Source: Thermoproteota archaeon
GTDB taxonomy: Archaea > Thermoproteota > EX4484-205 > JAAOZP01
Direction: 5' to 3'
Length of the DNA stretch: 25,209 nucleotides
Assembly (NCBI GenBank): GCA_026414125.1
Contig: JAOAJQ010000001.1
Location: 3,349-28,557, forward strand
Shown here piece by piece: positions 1 through 7,818 of this stretch (position 1 is the stretch's first letter; every line of letters begins with the position of its first letter). Below the pieces are notes generated by a model that worked only from the letters and a program-made list of their open reading frames with translations, made no database searches and was not told the DNA's origin. The translations under genes were made by a program, and so were the position numbers.

Positions 1-1
1 T

Positions 2-598
2 GACAGAGGCTTGCCAGTAACTGTAGAAACATGCAACTCTGGTTGGGGGCTTGGCTTTCAGGACGATCCGGGTATGCCCAGACTAAGACGGCTTTTGCAA
101 ACAGTATCTAATACGGTAATCATAGGTCATGGTCCTGCCTTCTGGGCGGAGATCGGCCCGGTCAAATCAGCAGAGGAAAAAGGCAGCTATCCGAAGGGCC
201 GCATAGTAGAGGAGGGTGCGTTACCAGATCTTTTCCGATGCTTTCCCAATCTTTATGCCGACATTTCTGCTGCCAGCGGTTTCAATGCTCTTTCAAGAGA
301 CTTGGAGTATAGCGTGCGCTTCCTTAATGAATTCCAAGACAGACTTATGTTCGGCACCGATATAATTTCTAGAGATCTCGCCCAAACTGAGAAGGAGCAG
401 CAAAACATTAGGGAAATGCTAGAAGTGTTATTCAAAAAAGGCTATGTAACCCCGGAGGCTTGGAGCAAGATAAGGTGGGGGGAATGCCTCATGCCGCAGC
501 TTGATTACTTGAAAAAGCTTGTTGAAGAGGGATTCATAAGCCGAAAGGTTTTTCGCAAGATAACTTGGGATAACGCGGCAAAATTGTTAAAGCTATAG
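2..598 (+). CDS. Amidohydrolase (TIM-barrel, amidohydrolase-2 type), 5' end cut by window
   Basis: The reading frame is open to the window edge, so this is the C-terminal part of a longer protein and no start is visible. The visible part has an 'IIGHG' strand followed by a Trp-rich segment, an 'NLYADISA' strand and an 'RLMFGTDI' strand. That order (His, then the Asp of a late beta-strand) is typical of the amidohydrolase-2 TIM-barrel family, which hydrolyses or decarboxylates small cyclic or carboxylated substrates at a metal site. The C-terminus ends in a 'NAAKLLKL' helix, the usual end of the family ('N.ArllgL'). An unusual insertion of about 40 residues, 'LFKKGYVTPEAWSKI' to 'SRKVFRKI', precedes it and contains two similar 'G(Y/F).(T/S)...W/F.KI.W' units, a small internal repeat. 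Substrate is unknown. Confidence 0.75.
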   Translation, partial: DRGLPVTVETCNSGWGLGFQDDPGMPRLRRLLQTVSNTVIIGHGPAFWAEIGPVKSAEEKGSYPKGRIVEEGALPDLFRCFPNLYADISAASGFNALSRDLEYSVRFLNEFQDRLMFGTDIISRDLAQTEKEQQNIREMLEVLFKKGYVTPEAWSKIRWGECLMPQLDYLKKLVEEGFISRKVFRKITWDNAAKLLKL

Positions 599-813
599 GA
601 TTAACAGAATCCGTTGCACAATGATCTTACAATGGATGTTTAACGCGTGGTTCTGGCACCGTTAAAGCTATAGGGTGTTAGTCTTGAGATCCATGCTTGT
701 TCGAATCTAGTAACATTGGTCAAGTATCTCAGTGCAACAGTAAGAATAGGATGATACTGGTTGCTTAATGAAAGATTTAAGGACGAGTCCTTCTATTCTA
801 GAAAGAGAGAGAA

Positions 814-1341
814 TTGAGCGAGGAGAGGCTTGACGCTATAGGCCATCTCTACACGCAGATCGTAGGCCTCATAGGGGGAGACGAGGCTATAGAGGTGGCT
901 GAAGCATTGATACAGCTTAAGAAGGCGAGTGAGGAGCAAATATCCTCTAAAACCGGTTTGAGAGTGGGCGACGTTAGGAAAATACTTTTCAAGCTTTACG
1001 AGAAGGCTCTGATAACCTACGAGGAGCTAAAGAAGGAGGAGGGGGATAAGATAAAAAGCATATTCCTATGGATGCCACTCATAGACCAGGTTGAAGGAAT
1101 AGCGGCAAACTACAGGAGGATGATTCTTCAGAAGCTCAGGGAGAAGCTCGCGTTCGTTGAGGCTAATGAGCTCTACCACTGCGGGAAGGAGGGGCATAAA
1201 ATACTCGTTTTCGACGAGGCTGTTGAAAACCTTTTCAAATGCCCAGTTTGCGGCGAACCCCTGTTCCGAATGGATAAGGAGGAATACTTGAGGAAGCTGA
1301 ACACATTAATAAAAACTATTGAAAATGAGGAGAAAGAGTAG
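814..1341 (+). CDS. tfe: Transcription initiation factor E, alpha subunit (TFE)
   Basis: TFE alpha assists RNA polymerase, TBP and TFB in promoter opening and stays with the elongation complex. The 175-residue protein has the family's two parts: an N-terminal winged helix (about residues 5-85, with 'EEQISSKTGLRVGDVRKILFKLYEKALI' as the recognition region, here quoted only as its boundaries 41-67) and a C-terminal zinc ribbon. The ribbon has C123, H128, C143 and C146 ('CGKEGH' and 'CPVC'), so one expected cysteine appears to be a histidine. The start is a TTG. A TATA-like element (aagatttaagg, about 770-780) lies about 35-40 nt upstream, giving a short leader. The 3' end overlaps the next gene, implying cotranscription. 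Length and order match archaeal TFE well. Confidence 0.93.
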   Translation: MSEERLDAIGHLYTQIVGLIGGDEAIEVAEALIQLKKASEEQISSKTGLRVGDVRKILFKLYEKALITYEELKKEEGDKIKSIFLWMPLIDQVEGIAANYRRMILQKLREKLAFVEANELYHCGKEGHKILVFDEAVENLFKCPVCGEPLFRMDKEEYLRKLNTLIKTIENEEKE

Positions 1342-1891
1342 AATACCGAGCGAGGAGAAATGCGTTAAGATTCTCCTAGAGGAGGGGGTTAACAGCAACG
1401 TTCTCAGACATGTCTTGAAAGTCAGCGAGGTCGCTAAAGAATTGACAAACAGTGTTGAGTCGAAAGGATACCGCGTGGATAAGAAGCTGGTTGCTGCAGG
1501 AGCGCTTCTCCACGATATTGGAAGAGCAATTACTCATGATGTTTCACATGGAGTAATAGGTGGCCAAATAGTTAGGAGGAGGAAACTAGACGAGAGGCTT
1601 GCGAAAATAGTTGAGAGACATGTGGGAGCAGGAATATCTGAAGAGGAGGCTTTGAGACTGAAACTAGGCTCCACAAGCCTGATCCCGGAGACCATTGAGG
1701 AGAAAATAGTCTGCTACGCCGACAAGCTCGTAGACGGCGATAAGAAGGTAGAGTTCACGGAAACACTGAAATACTTTAAGGAGAAACTGGGTGCAGACCA
1801 CCCGGCGATAAGAAGGCTTGAAGAGCTAGACGCCTTTTTCCAAGAAATCCTCCGAAAAGACAACAAGGACAAAAAACCCAAGCATTGCTGA
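1319..1891 (+). CDS. HDIG-domain metal-dependent phosphohydrolase
   Basis: This is an HD-superfamily protein of about 190 residues. Visible metal ligands are H31, the 'LLHDIG' motif (H65-D66), H77 in 'DVSHGV', and H101 in 'ERHVG'; a further 'YADKLVD' Asp lies near residue 139. These fit the conserved H...HD...D signature. Archaeal single-domain HDIG proteins of this size are thought to be phosphohydrolases acting on nucleotides or nucleic-acid ends; the substrate is not established. The gene overlaps the end of tfe by 17-23 nt (start TTG 1319 or ATG 1325), so translation is probably coupled. No separate ribosome site is seen. Confidence 0.85.
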   Translation: MKMRRKSRIPSEEKCVKILLEEGVNSNVLRHVLKVSEVAKELTNSVESKGYRVDKKLVAAGALLHDIGRAITHDVSHGVIGGQIVRRRKLDERLAKIVERHVGAGISEEEALRLKLGSTSLIPETIEEKIVCYADKLVDGDKKVEFTETLKYFKEKLGADHPAIRRLEELDAFFQEILRKDNKDKKPKHC

Positions 1892-1972
1892 AACCCTTGG
1901 GGAAACCTGGTTAGCGGTTAAACAATTGCTTAAAGGAAATATTTTTATTCACCCCAAAATACTGAGCAGTCG

Positions 1973-2066
1973 GGACCCGTAGCTCAACCTGGTTAGAGCG
2001 CTGGGCTTTTAACCCAGAGCCGCGCGCGGCGGGTAAATGTTGCGGGTTCAATTCCCGCCGGGTCCG
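1973..2066 (+). tRNA. tRNA-Lys (TTT) with a non-canonical intron in the variable region
   Basis: The cloverleaf is complete: acceptor ggacccg/cgggtcc, D-stem gctc/gagc, anticodon stem ctggg/cccag with a 7-nt loop holding TTT at 2008-2010, T-arm gcggg-ttcaatt-cccgc, discriminator G, no CCA encoded. Between the anticodon stem and T-stem there are 24 nt instead of about 5. Removing 2020-2038 (19 nt) leaves the normal variable loop AGGTT, so the intron sits at about 45/46. The insert contains a 12-nt perfect palindrome (gccgcgcgcggc, 2019-2030), which would fold as the intron hairpin. A TATA-like atatttttat lies about 30 nt upstream. Exact splice points need a bulge-helix-bulge fold. Confidence 0.93.
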
Positions 2067-2119
2067 TTACTTTTAATGTTCAGAAAAATTTAATAGCTGG
2101 CTTAGAATGAGGAAGACAG

Positions 2120-2221
2120 GGGCCAGTGGCCCAGCCTGGTTAAGGCGCCCGGCTGATAATAGATAAATATAAATTAATATCTGAAACCGGGAGATCGCCG
2201 GTTCGAATCCGGCCTGGCCCA
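2120..2221 (+). tRNA. tRNA-Ile (GAT) with a canonical 37/38 intron
   Basis: Acceptor gggccag pairs with ctggccc; T-arm gccgg-ttcgaat-ccggc; variable loop agatc; discriminator A. The anticodon stem cccgg (2148-2152) pairs with ccggg (2187-2191). The anticodon GAT is at 2155-2157. A 27-nt intron (about 2159-2185) follows position 37; it is very AT-rich and has agata/tatct ends that can pair. A TATA-like aaatttaata lies about 30 nt upstream, and the gene begins about 50 nt after tRNA-Lys. Confidence 0.94.
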
Positions 2222-2457
2222 CTTTCCCACACATATTCTTTTGGTGTCGTTTTCGCTACCGAGCCATGATTGGGCTTTGCCCTCATCATCTCTCTATTTA
2301 TCTCTAACAAAAACCTACTTTTCAGTGAATTAGAACCATTCGAACAATAGGCTATAGACTAAACAAGTCCTAGTATTTACGTCTTTTACGCTTGACGTCA
2401 AATAGAAAAACTTATATAAATACGCCTCCTCTGAAAATGAAAGAGGGAGGTTTATTA
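2222..2457 (+). promoter_or_regulatory. Upstream region and promoter of the GHL6-like gene
   Basis: No coding region is evident in this 236-bp stretch. At 2411-2422 there is a clear archaeal TATA box (cttatataaata). Transcription would start about 2440, leaving a short leader that contains GGAGGT at 2446-2451, 6 nt before a TTG codon. This arrangement fixes the downstream start at 2458 and excludes the longer in-frame start at 2392, which would put the TATA box inside the coding region. Confidence 0.75.
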
Positions 2458-4452
2458 TTGGATAAGGTTGAGTTAAGGTTTCGCCAAGTTCATCTCGATT
2501 TCCACACGAGTGAGCATATCGTTAATGTGGGGACGGATTTTGATCCAGAAGAATTTGCCTCGATGCTTGAAAAAGCACATGTTGATTCAGTAACCTGCTT
2601 TGCCCGATGTCATCACGGCTGGATATACTTTAACACGAAGCTTTTCCCCGAGAGGCGCCATCCACATCTGGCTAGGGACCTTTTGAAAGAACAGATTGAA
2701 TCTTGCCATGAGAGAAATATTAGGGTGCCAATATACACTACGGTTCAATGGGATCATTATACTGCAAATGAGCATCCTGAATGGCTAGTTTTAGATGAGC
2801 ATGGGTGCCCAACTGGCACAGGATTATATGAACCTGGCTTTTATCGGAATCTATGCGTAAATTCACCATATAGAGATTTCCTTAAAGTACATGTCAAGGA
2901 AATATTGCAGACTTTTCCTGTAGACGGTTTATTCCTAGATATTGTCCGACCCTTAGACTGCTCATGTAGATATTGCAGGACTGGAATGGAGGCCGAAGGC
3001 TTAGAATCTTCAAATCTACAAGCAAGATGGAAATACGCCGTGAAAACCATAAATGCCTTTAAAATTGAAATGACTGATTTTATTCGTCAATTTAATGAAG
3101 ATTGCACTATCTTCTATAATTCTGGGCATGTCGGTCCGATGCAGAGAAGCACGGTTAGCGCTTATACCCATTTCGAGATTGAATCGCTTCCTAGCGGGGG
3201 ATGGGGGTATATGCATTTTCCAGTAGCTGTAAGGTATGCTCGTAATCTTGGTGTTGACTGTTTGGGAATGACGGGTAAGTTCCATACTTCGTGGGGTGAC
3301 TTTCATTCGTTCAAGAACAAGCGGGCTCTAGAATTTGAATGCTTCAGAATGCTAGCTTTAGCTGCAAAATGTTCCATAGGTGACCAGTTGCATCCATCTG
3401 GGAGGATCTGCCAAGCTACTTACAAGCTTATTGGAGAGGTCTATTCTCAAATCAAGAAGAAGGAGCCTTGGTGTAAAAGCACGAGGCCTTTAAGCGAAAT
3501 AGGTGTCTTAACCCCTGAAGAATTTATGGAAAGCTCTAGCTTCGGCCAATTACCTCCGGCTATAATAGGTGCCGCACGGATGCTCCAAGAAGGTTTCCAT
3601 CAGTTTGAAATAATTGATTCCGCTTCAGACCTTTCTAGATTTAAAGTCCTAATACTGCCAGATAATATTCCAGTCTCCCCAGACTTAGCCCGTAAATTGG
3701 GAAAGTTTATAGCTGACGGCGGTTCAGTCATCGCCTCCTACGAGTCAGGCTTAAGTAATGATAAAACCGATTTCGCTTTTAAAGAGCTAGGAGTCAAATT
3801 GAAGGGTCACGCTCCCTATAGCACAGACTATATTGTTCCTAAGGAAGAAATTGGAAAAGGATTGCCAGAAACTGAGCATGTAATGTACACGAGAGGATTA
3901 GAAGTAGAACCTGAACAAGGTAGCCAGGTTCTAGCTTATGTTGTTGCACCCTACTTTGACAGAACGTACAAACATTTCTGCTCGCATCGTCAAACACCAT
4001 CTTCCGGAAAATTAAGTTATCCGGGCATAATCCGAAACGGACGGACGATTTATTTCGTTCACCCCATTTTCTCACAGTATCACAAAAATGCGCCATCATG
4101 GTATAAAAAACTATTTCTAAACGCTCTAGATATACTGCTTCCGGAACCTTTGGTTAGTGTAGAAGCTCCCTCAACAACTCTAGTAACTTTAAACGAGCAG
4201 AAGTTTGAGAACCGCTGGATACTCCATTTACTGCATTACATACCTGAACGTAGAGGCCAAGATTTTGACACAATTGAGGACCTAATTCCTCTGTTTAGTC
4301 TTAAGATTTCACTGAGAGTTTCTAACAAGGTTAGAGAAGTGCTACGTGTCCCAGAGGAAGATCCATTAGATTTCGAAGTAAAGAATAACCGTATTGAATT
4401 CACGCTGCCAAAGCTAGAGGGGCATCAAATGGTTGCCTTAAACTTTACATGA
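2458..4452 (+). CDS. Putative glycoside hydrolase (GHL6-like barrel plus beta-galactosidase-trimerisation-like domain)
   Basis: The 664-residue protein begins with a (beta/alpha)8-like barrel starting 'RFRQVHLDFHTS', with 'VTCFARCHHGW', 'YTTVQWDHY' and, near residue 155, 'VDGLFLDIVRP', followed by a Cys cluster 'CSCRYC'. This order resembles the 'hypothetical glycosyl hydrolase 6' family and fucosidase/galactosidase-like barrels. A middle Rossmann-like domain (about 382-435, 'FKVLILPDN', 'FIADGGSVIASYESG') resembles the trimerisation domain of GH42 beta-galactosidases. No signal peptide, so probably cytoplasmic. The TTG start is chosen from the TATA box and GGAGGT just upstream. Compared with flanking genes the codon choice is more AT-rich and less biased to AGG arginine, which may mark transfer. 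Substrate is unknown. Confidence 0.75.
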   Translation: MDKVELRFRQVHLDFHTSEHIVNVGTDFDPEEFASMLEKAHVDSVTCFARCHHGWIYFNTKLFPERRHPHLARDLLKEQIESCHERNIRVPIYTTVQWDHYTANEHPEWLVLDEHGCPTGTGLYEPGFYRNLCVNSPYRDFLKVHVKEILQTFPVDGLFLDIVRPLDCSCRYCRTGMEAEGLESSNLQARWKYAVKTINAFKIEMTDFIRQFNEDCTIFYNSGHVGPMQRSTVSAYTHFEIESLPSGGWGYMHFPVAVRYARNLGVDCLGMTGKFHTSWGDFHSFKNKRALEFECFRMLALAAKCSIGDQLHPSGRICQATYKLIGEVYSQIKKKEPWCKSTRPLSEIGVLTPEEFMESSSFGQLPPAIIGAARMLQEGFHQFEIIDSASDLSRFKVLILPDNIPVSPDLARKLGKFIADGGSVIASYESGLSNDKTDFAFKELGVKLKGHAPYSTDYIVPKEEIGKGLPETEHVMYTRGLEVEPEQGSQVLAYVVAPYFDRTYKHFCSHRQTPSSGKLSYPGIIRNGRTIYFVHPIFSQYHKNAPSWYKKLFLNALDILLPEPLVSVEAPSTTLVTLNEQKFENRWILHLLHYIPERRGQDFDTIEDLIPLFSLKISLRVSNKVREVLRVPEEDPLDFEVKNNRIEFTLPKLEGHQMVALNFT

Positions 4453-4528
4453 AGCCGAAACAAACCTTAAGGAATAAGTAGCTGCCTCTTAAGAGAGAAA
4501 GCGTCAGTAGCTTGGGCTCGTGAAAAGC

Positions 4529-4843
4529 GGGCGGCAGCCCCATGGGGGTCGAGCCCCTCCGACGCAGCTGGCGTGCAACAGGTTTACCCTCCAGCCGTCT
4601 CTTACCAACGCAGGTAGCTTGCCTTACCGCTGCTCCCTCCCGGGCCTAGCGGGTTCGGCAATTAGGCAGACGCGCCCACCCTACGGCGGGCGAGCCTGCT
4701 ACTCCCGCCCAGTAAGGATGGCTTTCACAGACCTGCTGCAGCCGGCTGCGTTGAGGCAGCCCTGTCCCCAGGTTATCGGCTCCCCGCGTGTCGCCAGTTT
4801 CGGGTTCAGGGAATGGCGAGCTCCCCGAGCCTACCTGCCGCCC
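4529..4843 (-). ncRNA. ffs: Signal recognition particle 7S RNA
   Basis: Read on the minus strand this 315-nt GC-rich segment has archaeal SRP RNA hallmarks. Its ends pair as helix 1 (gggcggcag at 4835-4843 with ctgccgccc at 4529-4537). The Alu-domain pattern 'CCCTGAACCCGAAAC' then 'GCGGGGAGCC' lies near the 5' end. Helix 8 is at about 4628-4652: the asymmetric-loop pair AGG..AGCA around a GGGA (GNRA) tetraloop, 'GGCCCGGGAGGGAGCAGC'. A TATA-like tatttatg on the minus strand at about 4866-4874 is 25-30 nt upstream, and four Ts directly follow the 3' end (4523-4526 on plus). The RNA would bind SRP19 and SRP54 to target membrane and secreted proteins. Confidence 0.95.
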
Positions 4844-4863
4844 AGGGAAAGATTGGGGGAGGC

Positions 4864-4876
4864 ATCATAAATACGT
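4864..4876 (-). promoter_or_regulatory. Probable TATA box of the SRP RNA gene
   Basis: The minus strand reads cgtatttatgatg here, 23-31 nt before the helix-1 5' end at 4843. Spacing and AT content in an otherwise GC-rich stretch fit an archaeal TATA element. The divergent top6A gene has its own element actttaataag at about 4929-4939. Confidence 0.6.
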
Positions 4877-4965
4877 TTCCATCGGCTTTAGCATCCTGTT
4901 AAACGATAAGCCTAGGGTTTAAATGGATACTTTAATAAGCACCTTCTCGCCCCAGCCTCAGAGCG

Positions 4966-6018
4966 ATGAAAAGGGAGTCTAAGGCTCGGAAGAACATAGT
5001 TGGCCTAGCTCTTGAAATACTTAAGCAGGTTGAGAACAGGCAGCCTCCCTCACTCGAGCTACCTCTTAGGACTGTTGACAACATTATCTTCGACGATAAG
5101 AAGGGCCATTATGTTCTTGGGCCTAAGAAGGCGGTTCGCACCTCGCGCAACGTGAAACACTTGAAGCCTTTAACCCAGCTCATATGGATTGCAAGCCTAG
5201 CGAGGAAGCTTATCGACGAGGATAAGACCAGTACGTTAAGAGATGTTTTCTACATGGCTGAGGGCGTGGACCTTGGCTTCGAGGATCAGAGCGAGTCAGA
5301 CAGGATAATAACCGAGCTTGAATCCGTAGTGGGCTCGCCCAGGGAGGATTTCAACATTTACCCTGAGGAGAGGAGCGCCATATTCGCAGACCTAACCATC
5401 GAGTATACTGTTAAAGGCTACGAGGGTAAGAAGATTAATCTGACTTCACACCCTGACGGGTTGATGATAGGCCCAGCACTAGCCACAGCCAGGTTCGTGA
5501 AAACCCCGGCTGACAAGGTTCTCTGCATCGAGAAAGGCGCCATGTTCACAAGGTTCGTCGAGGAGAAGGCTTGGAAAAAGTATAACGCTATTCTCATCCA
5601 TACTGCTGGGCAGGCTCCCCGGGCTACTCGACGCCTCATAAGGAGGCTTAACGTGGAGCTAGACCTGCCCGTGTACATTTTCACCGACGCGGATCCATGG
5701 GGGCTGCATATTGCGCAGGTAATAATCTCAGGTTCTGCCAATGCTGCGCACGTGCCTGAGCTGGCTACGCCGAAGGCAAGGTGGATGGGTGTCTACGCTT
5801 CAGACATAGAGGAGTATAAGCTTCCAAGCACCAAGCTTCTAGACGTGGACATCAAAAGGCTGAACGAGCTTAAGAAGGATAAGAGGTACGCTAAGGACCC
5901 GTGGAAGAGGGAGATAGACAGGTTCTTCGAGATAAAGAAGAAAGCTGAGCAAGAGGCGTTCAGCAAGTACGGTTTATCATTCATGGTCGACGTGTACCTT
6001 AAGAAAAGACTAGCGTAA
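4966..6018 (+). CDS. top6A: DNA topoisomerase VI subunit A (Spo11/Top6A)
   Basis: The A subunit makes the double-strand cleavage of type IIB topoisomerase VI, working with ATP-binding subunit B. The 350-residue length is normal. A 5Y-CAP winged helix carries the likely catalytic tyrosine Y96 in 'LRDVFYMAE'. The Toprim domain has E189 ('VLCIEKGAMF') and the metal-binding D241-A-D243 in 'FTDADPWG'. The ATG start lies about 30 nt after TATA-like actttaataag, so the mRNA is nearly leaderless. The usual partner top6B is not adjacent on either side; it must lie elsewhere or outside the window. Confidence 0.97.
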   Translation: MKRESKARKNIVGLALEILKQVENRQPPSLELPLRTVDNIIFDDKKGHYVLGPKKAVRTSRNVKHLKPLTQLIWIASLARKLIDEDKTSTLRDVFYMAEGVDLGFEDQSESDRIITELESVVGSPREDFNIYPEERSAIFADLTIEYTVKGYEGKKINLTSHPDGLMIGPALATARFVKTPADKVLCIEKGAMFTRFVEEKAWKKYNAILIHTAGQAPRATRRLIRRLNVELDLPVYIFTDADPWGLHIAQVIISGSANAAHVPELATPKARWMGVYASDIEEYKLPSTKLLDVDIKRLNELKKDKRYAKDPWKREIDRFFEIKKKAEQEAFSKYGLSFMVDVYLKKRLA

Positions 6019-6097
6019 AACAAGGCACTAACGTCCAAAATTTGAGAGAAGACTCCGGGGAAAGATTTATCTTAAAGATTTAAAGCGTAGAGGCGAT

Positions 6098-6283
6098 TTG
6101 AAAGCAAACATCGTTGCGGCGAAACTGTTCGCAGCCCTCTTAACCGGTTGTGGAGCTGTACTGCTATACTATACTATTAACACGGGGGAAGCCCTAGGCA
6201 TAACTTACCCGTTTTTCCTCTTCACAAGCATAGTAGTAACGCTTCTGGGCGTTATCGGACTTATTTTCAGGCTTAGAGAATAG
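6098..6283 (+). CDS. Small two-TM membrane protein
   Basis: A 61-residue protein with two hydrophobic segments, about residues 6-27 and 35-57, a short 'NTGEALG' loop between them and a basic 'FRLRE' end. The TTG start is preceded at 5 nt by GAGG (within tagaggcg), supporting translation, and by an AT-rich element (gatttatcttaaag) about 30 nt upstream. No family is recognised. It lies between top6A and tRNA-Asn, on the same strand. Confidence 0.6.
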   Translation: MKANIVAAKLFAALLTGCGAVLLYYTINTGEALGITYPFFLFTSIVVTLLGVIGLIFRLRE

Positions 6284-6321
6284 AAAAATATTTTAAGCCC
6301 AGACGTTTAACGTTAAGCCGC

Positions 6322-6427
6322 GCCGGCGTAGCTCAGCAGGTAGTTTAAACGACCCACAGCAGCGGACTCGGAAAAGAGGCTGAGGCTGTTAACCCGTTGG
6401 TCGGAAGTTCGAGTCTTCCCGCCGGCG
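6322..6427 (+). tRNA. tRNA-Asn (GTT) with two non-canonical introns
   Basis: Acceptor gccggcg pairs with cgccggc; T-arm ggaag-ttcgagt-cttcc; discriminator G; no encoded CCA. The gene is 106 nt. Removing 6344-6357 (14 nt, between positions 22 and 23) restores D-stem gctc/gagc. Removing 6366-6384 (19 nt, at 30/31, or 29/30 by sliding one G) restores anticodon stem gcggg/cccgt around a normal loop with GTT at 6388-6390. The spliced product is 73 nt. Neither intron is at the standard 37/38 site. A TATA-like aaaatattttaa lies about 30 nt upstream. Confidence 0.93.
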
Positions 6428-6544
6428 CTTTCCGCGGGAAGAAACTATTGAAGTACAAGGCTTATATTCATCCTTGATTTCACCGGTTTGAAAAATGGCT
6501 TATGATTCTTCATCGTCACCAAGGTGTGGAGGAAGAAGAGTTTT

Positions 6545-7594
6545 ATGATTAGGGTAGATTATGATAAGAAGGTTTTAGAGATTAGGCCGTTCTCAGGCGA
6601 GGAATTGTGGAAGGCTTACCATCTTATTGACGAGGGTGATCTGGCTTCTGCGGAAACCGTGCGAGTACTGAAGATTGATGAAGGCGAGAAGAGCAGGCGT
6701 AAAGCTCTTCTGAAAATAATGGTTGAAAAGGTTGAGTTCGAAGTCTTGGCTGAAACCATTCAGCTTAGAGGCAGGGTTTTAGAATGCCCGGAGGACATGG
6801 AGGGCGTCCTCGGCCACTACCATACTCTGACCATAGGCGTAGGGGACAGGGTTGTGGTTGAGAAGCAGGAGATTTCCCCCGTTCACAGGAAGATTCTAAG
6901 CCAGGATGTGAACACGAAGAAGTATATCGTCGTGGCGGTTGAGCTTGGAACCGCTACACTGGCTGTTGTGAAGGACTACGGTGTTGTTGAGAGCCTCGAG
7001 GTTGAGCAGGATATTCCTGGGAAAAACTTTCCTGAGGAGCGTGAAGCCCTGGCCGTAAGGTTTTTCCACGAGGTGTCGAAGACTCTTAGAAGCGTCTGGG
7101 TTAAGGAGGGTAAGCCGAAGATAATCCTAGTAGGCCCCAGCGTCACGCGCGAAGCCTTTTTGAAATTCATGGAGGAAAAATATAGGGATCTTCAAGCCTC
7201 TGTAGCCGGGTGCTTCCACTCTTCCGGGGGAACAATATCGGCGGTAAACGAGTTTCTAAGGAGCAACGAGATGAAGGTTGTGGCAAGGGAGTTGAAGATT
7301 GTCGACGAGATAACGGCTATAGAAAGCTTCTTTGAAAGCCTGGTTGAGGAGAAGGCTGTCTACGGTTTGGAGGAAACCTGGAAGGCTGTTGAAAAAGGGG
7401 CGGTAAGCCAGCTGATAATACACGTTAAGCAGGCCTCCAAGTCAGGCTCCCTGAGGGAGAGGGTGATGGAGATGATAAGGCTCGTTGAACAGTACGGTGG
7501 GGAAGTAACAATAGTTAGCGGCAGACACGAGTCGGCGGAGAAACTCAGGAGGATCGGCGGCATAGGGGGAATTTTAAGATACAGGCTCTATTAA
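6545..7594 (+). CDS. pelA: Pelota (Dom34 homologue), mRNA surveillance / ribosome rescue factor
   Basis: Pelota binds stalled ribosomes with aEF1A and, with ABCE1, splits them. The protein has an N-terminal Sm-like domain (about 1-120, starting 'RVDYDKKVLEIRP'), a central eRF1 domain-2-like fold ('YIVVAVELGTATLAVV' onward, about 127-260) and an eRF1 domain-3-like C-terminus ('IIHVKQAS', 'VTIVSGRHESAEKL', 'GGIGGILRY'). No GGQ motif is seen, as expected for Pelota rather than aRF1. I prefer ATG 6545 (349 aa): GGAGGA at 6528-6533 lies 11 nt before it, and the first residues then match the family start. A GTG at 6524 would add seven residues. A TATA-like gcttatattcat is at about 6460. Confidence 0.93.
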   Translation: MIRVDYDKKVLEIRPFSGEELWKAYHLIDEGDLASAETVRVLKIDEGEKSRRKALLKIMVEKVEFEVLAETIQLRGRVLECPEDMEGVLGHYHTLTIGVGDRVVVEKQEISPVHRKILSQDVNTKKYIVVAVELGTATLAVVKDYGVVESLEVEQDIPGKNFPEEREALAVRFFHEVSKTLRSVWVKEGKPKIILVGPSVTREAFLKFMEEKYRDLQASVAGCFHSSGGTISAVNEFLRSNEMKVVARELKIVDEITAIESFFESLVEEKAVYGLEETWKAVEKGAVSQLIIHVKQASKSGSLRERVMEMIRLVEQYGGEVTIVSGRHESAEKLRRIGGIGGILRYRLY

Positions 7595-7698
7595 GTTAAC
7601 AATAGTATTCGCGGTTTAAACTATTAAACCCGGTGTAAAGACTTAAAAACCGTGCAGCATTTTCTTATCAGAATACTCGGCTTTGCGGGGGGTGGGTG

Positions 7699-7818
7699 AT
7701 GGAGAAGGATTCTACTATTCGCTACACCGAGTTTGAAAAACGGATGATAAGAGGATCTAGAAACCTGTATAAGGGGAGCCCCGTAGCATGCATGAGGAAC
7801 CTCAGGAGTTATCCATAA
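7699..7818 (+). CDS. Small ORF, or frame-displaced N-terminus of the next gene
   Basis: A 39-codon ORF starts at ATG 7699 directly after a G-rich ggggggtgggtg that could act as a ribosome site. The product is charged ('MEKDSTIRYTEFEKRM...'), with no recognised family. It overlaps the next gene by 31 nt in a different frame. A one-base change in the GGGG run near 7773-7776 would join it to the next ORF, adding about 30 hydrophilic residues before the membrane domain. That join would be a -1 shift, unlike the +1 breaks elsewhere in this window. Real small protein, fusion or chance are all possible. Confidence 0.35.
   Translation: MEKDSTIRYTEFEKRMIRGSRNLYKGSPVACMRNLRSYP

Noticed and set aside
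586..674. 14-bp direct repeat gttaaagctatagg at 586-599 and 661-674
   Set aside because: Short, one copy being the end of the amidohydrolase gene; could be a small duplication, but nothing else supports a mobile or regulatory role.
2392..2457. Longer start for the GHL6-like gene at TTG 2392
   Set aside because: A clear TATA box (2411-2422) and GGAGGT (2446-2451) fall inside the extra segment, so TTG 2458 is the better start.
4520..4870. 116-codon plus-strand ORF rich in Pro, Arg and Ala
   Set aside because: It lies antisense over the SRP RNA; the GC-rich RNA gene creates an open frame by chance, and there is no ribosome site or family.
7684..7700. gcgggggg tract as a possible 5' half of a split tRNA matching the fragment at 12456-12480
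   Set aside because: No D-arm or anticodon arm follows, and the tract reads better as a ribosome-binding site before ATG 7699.
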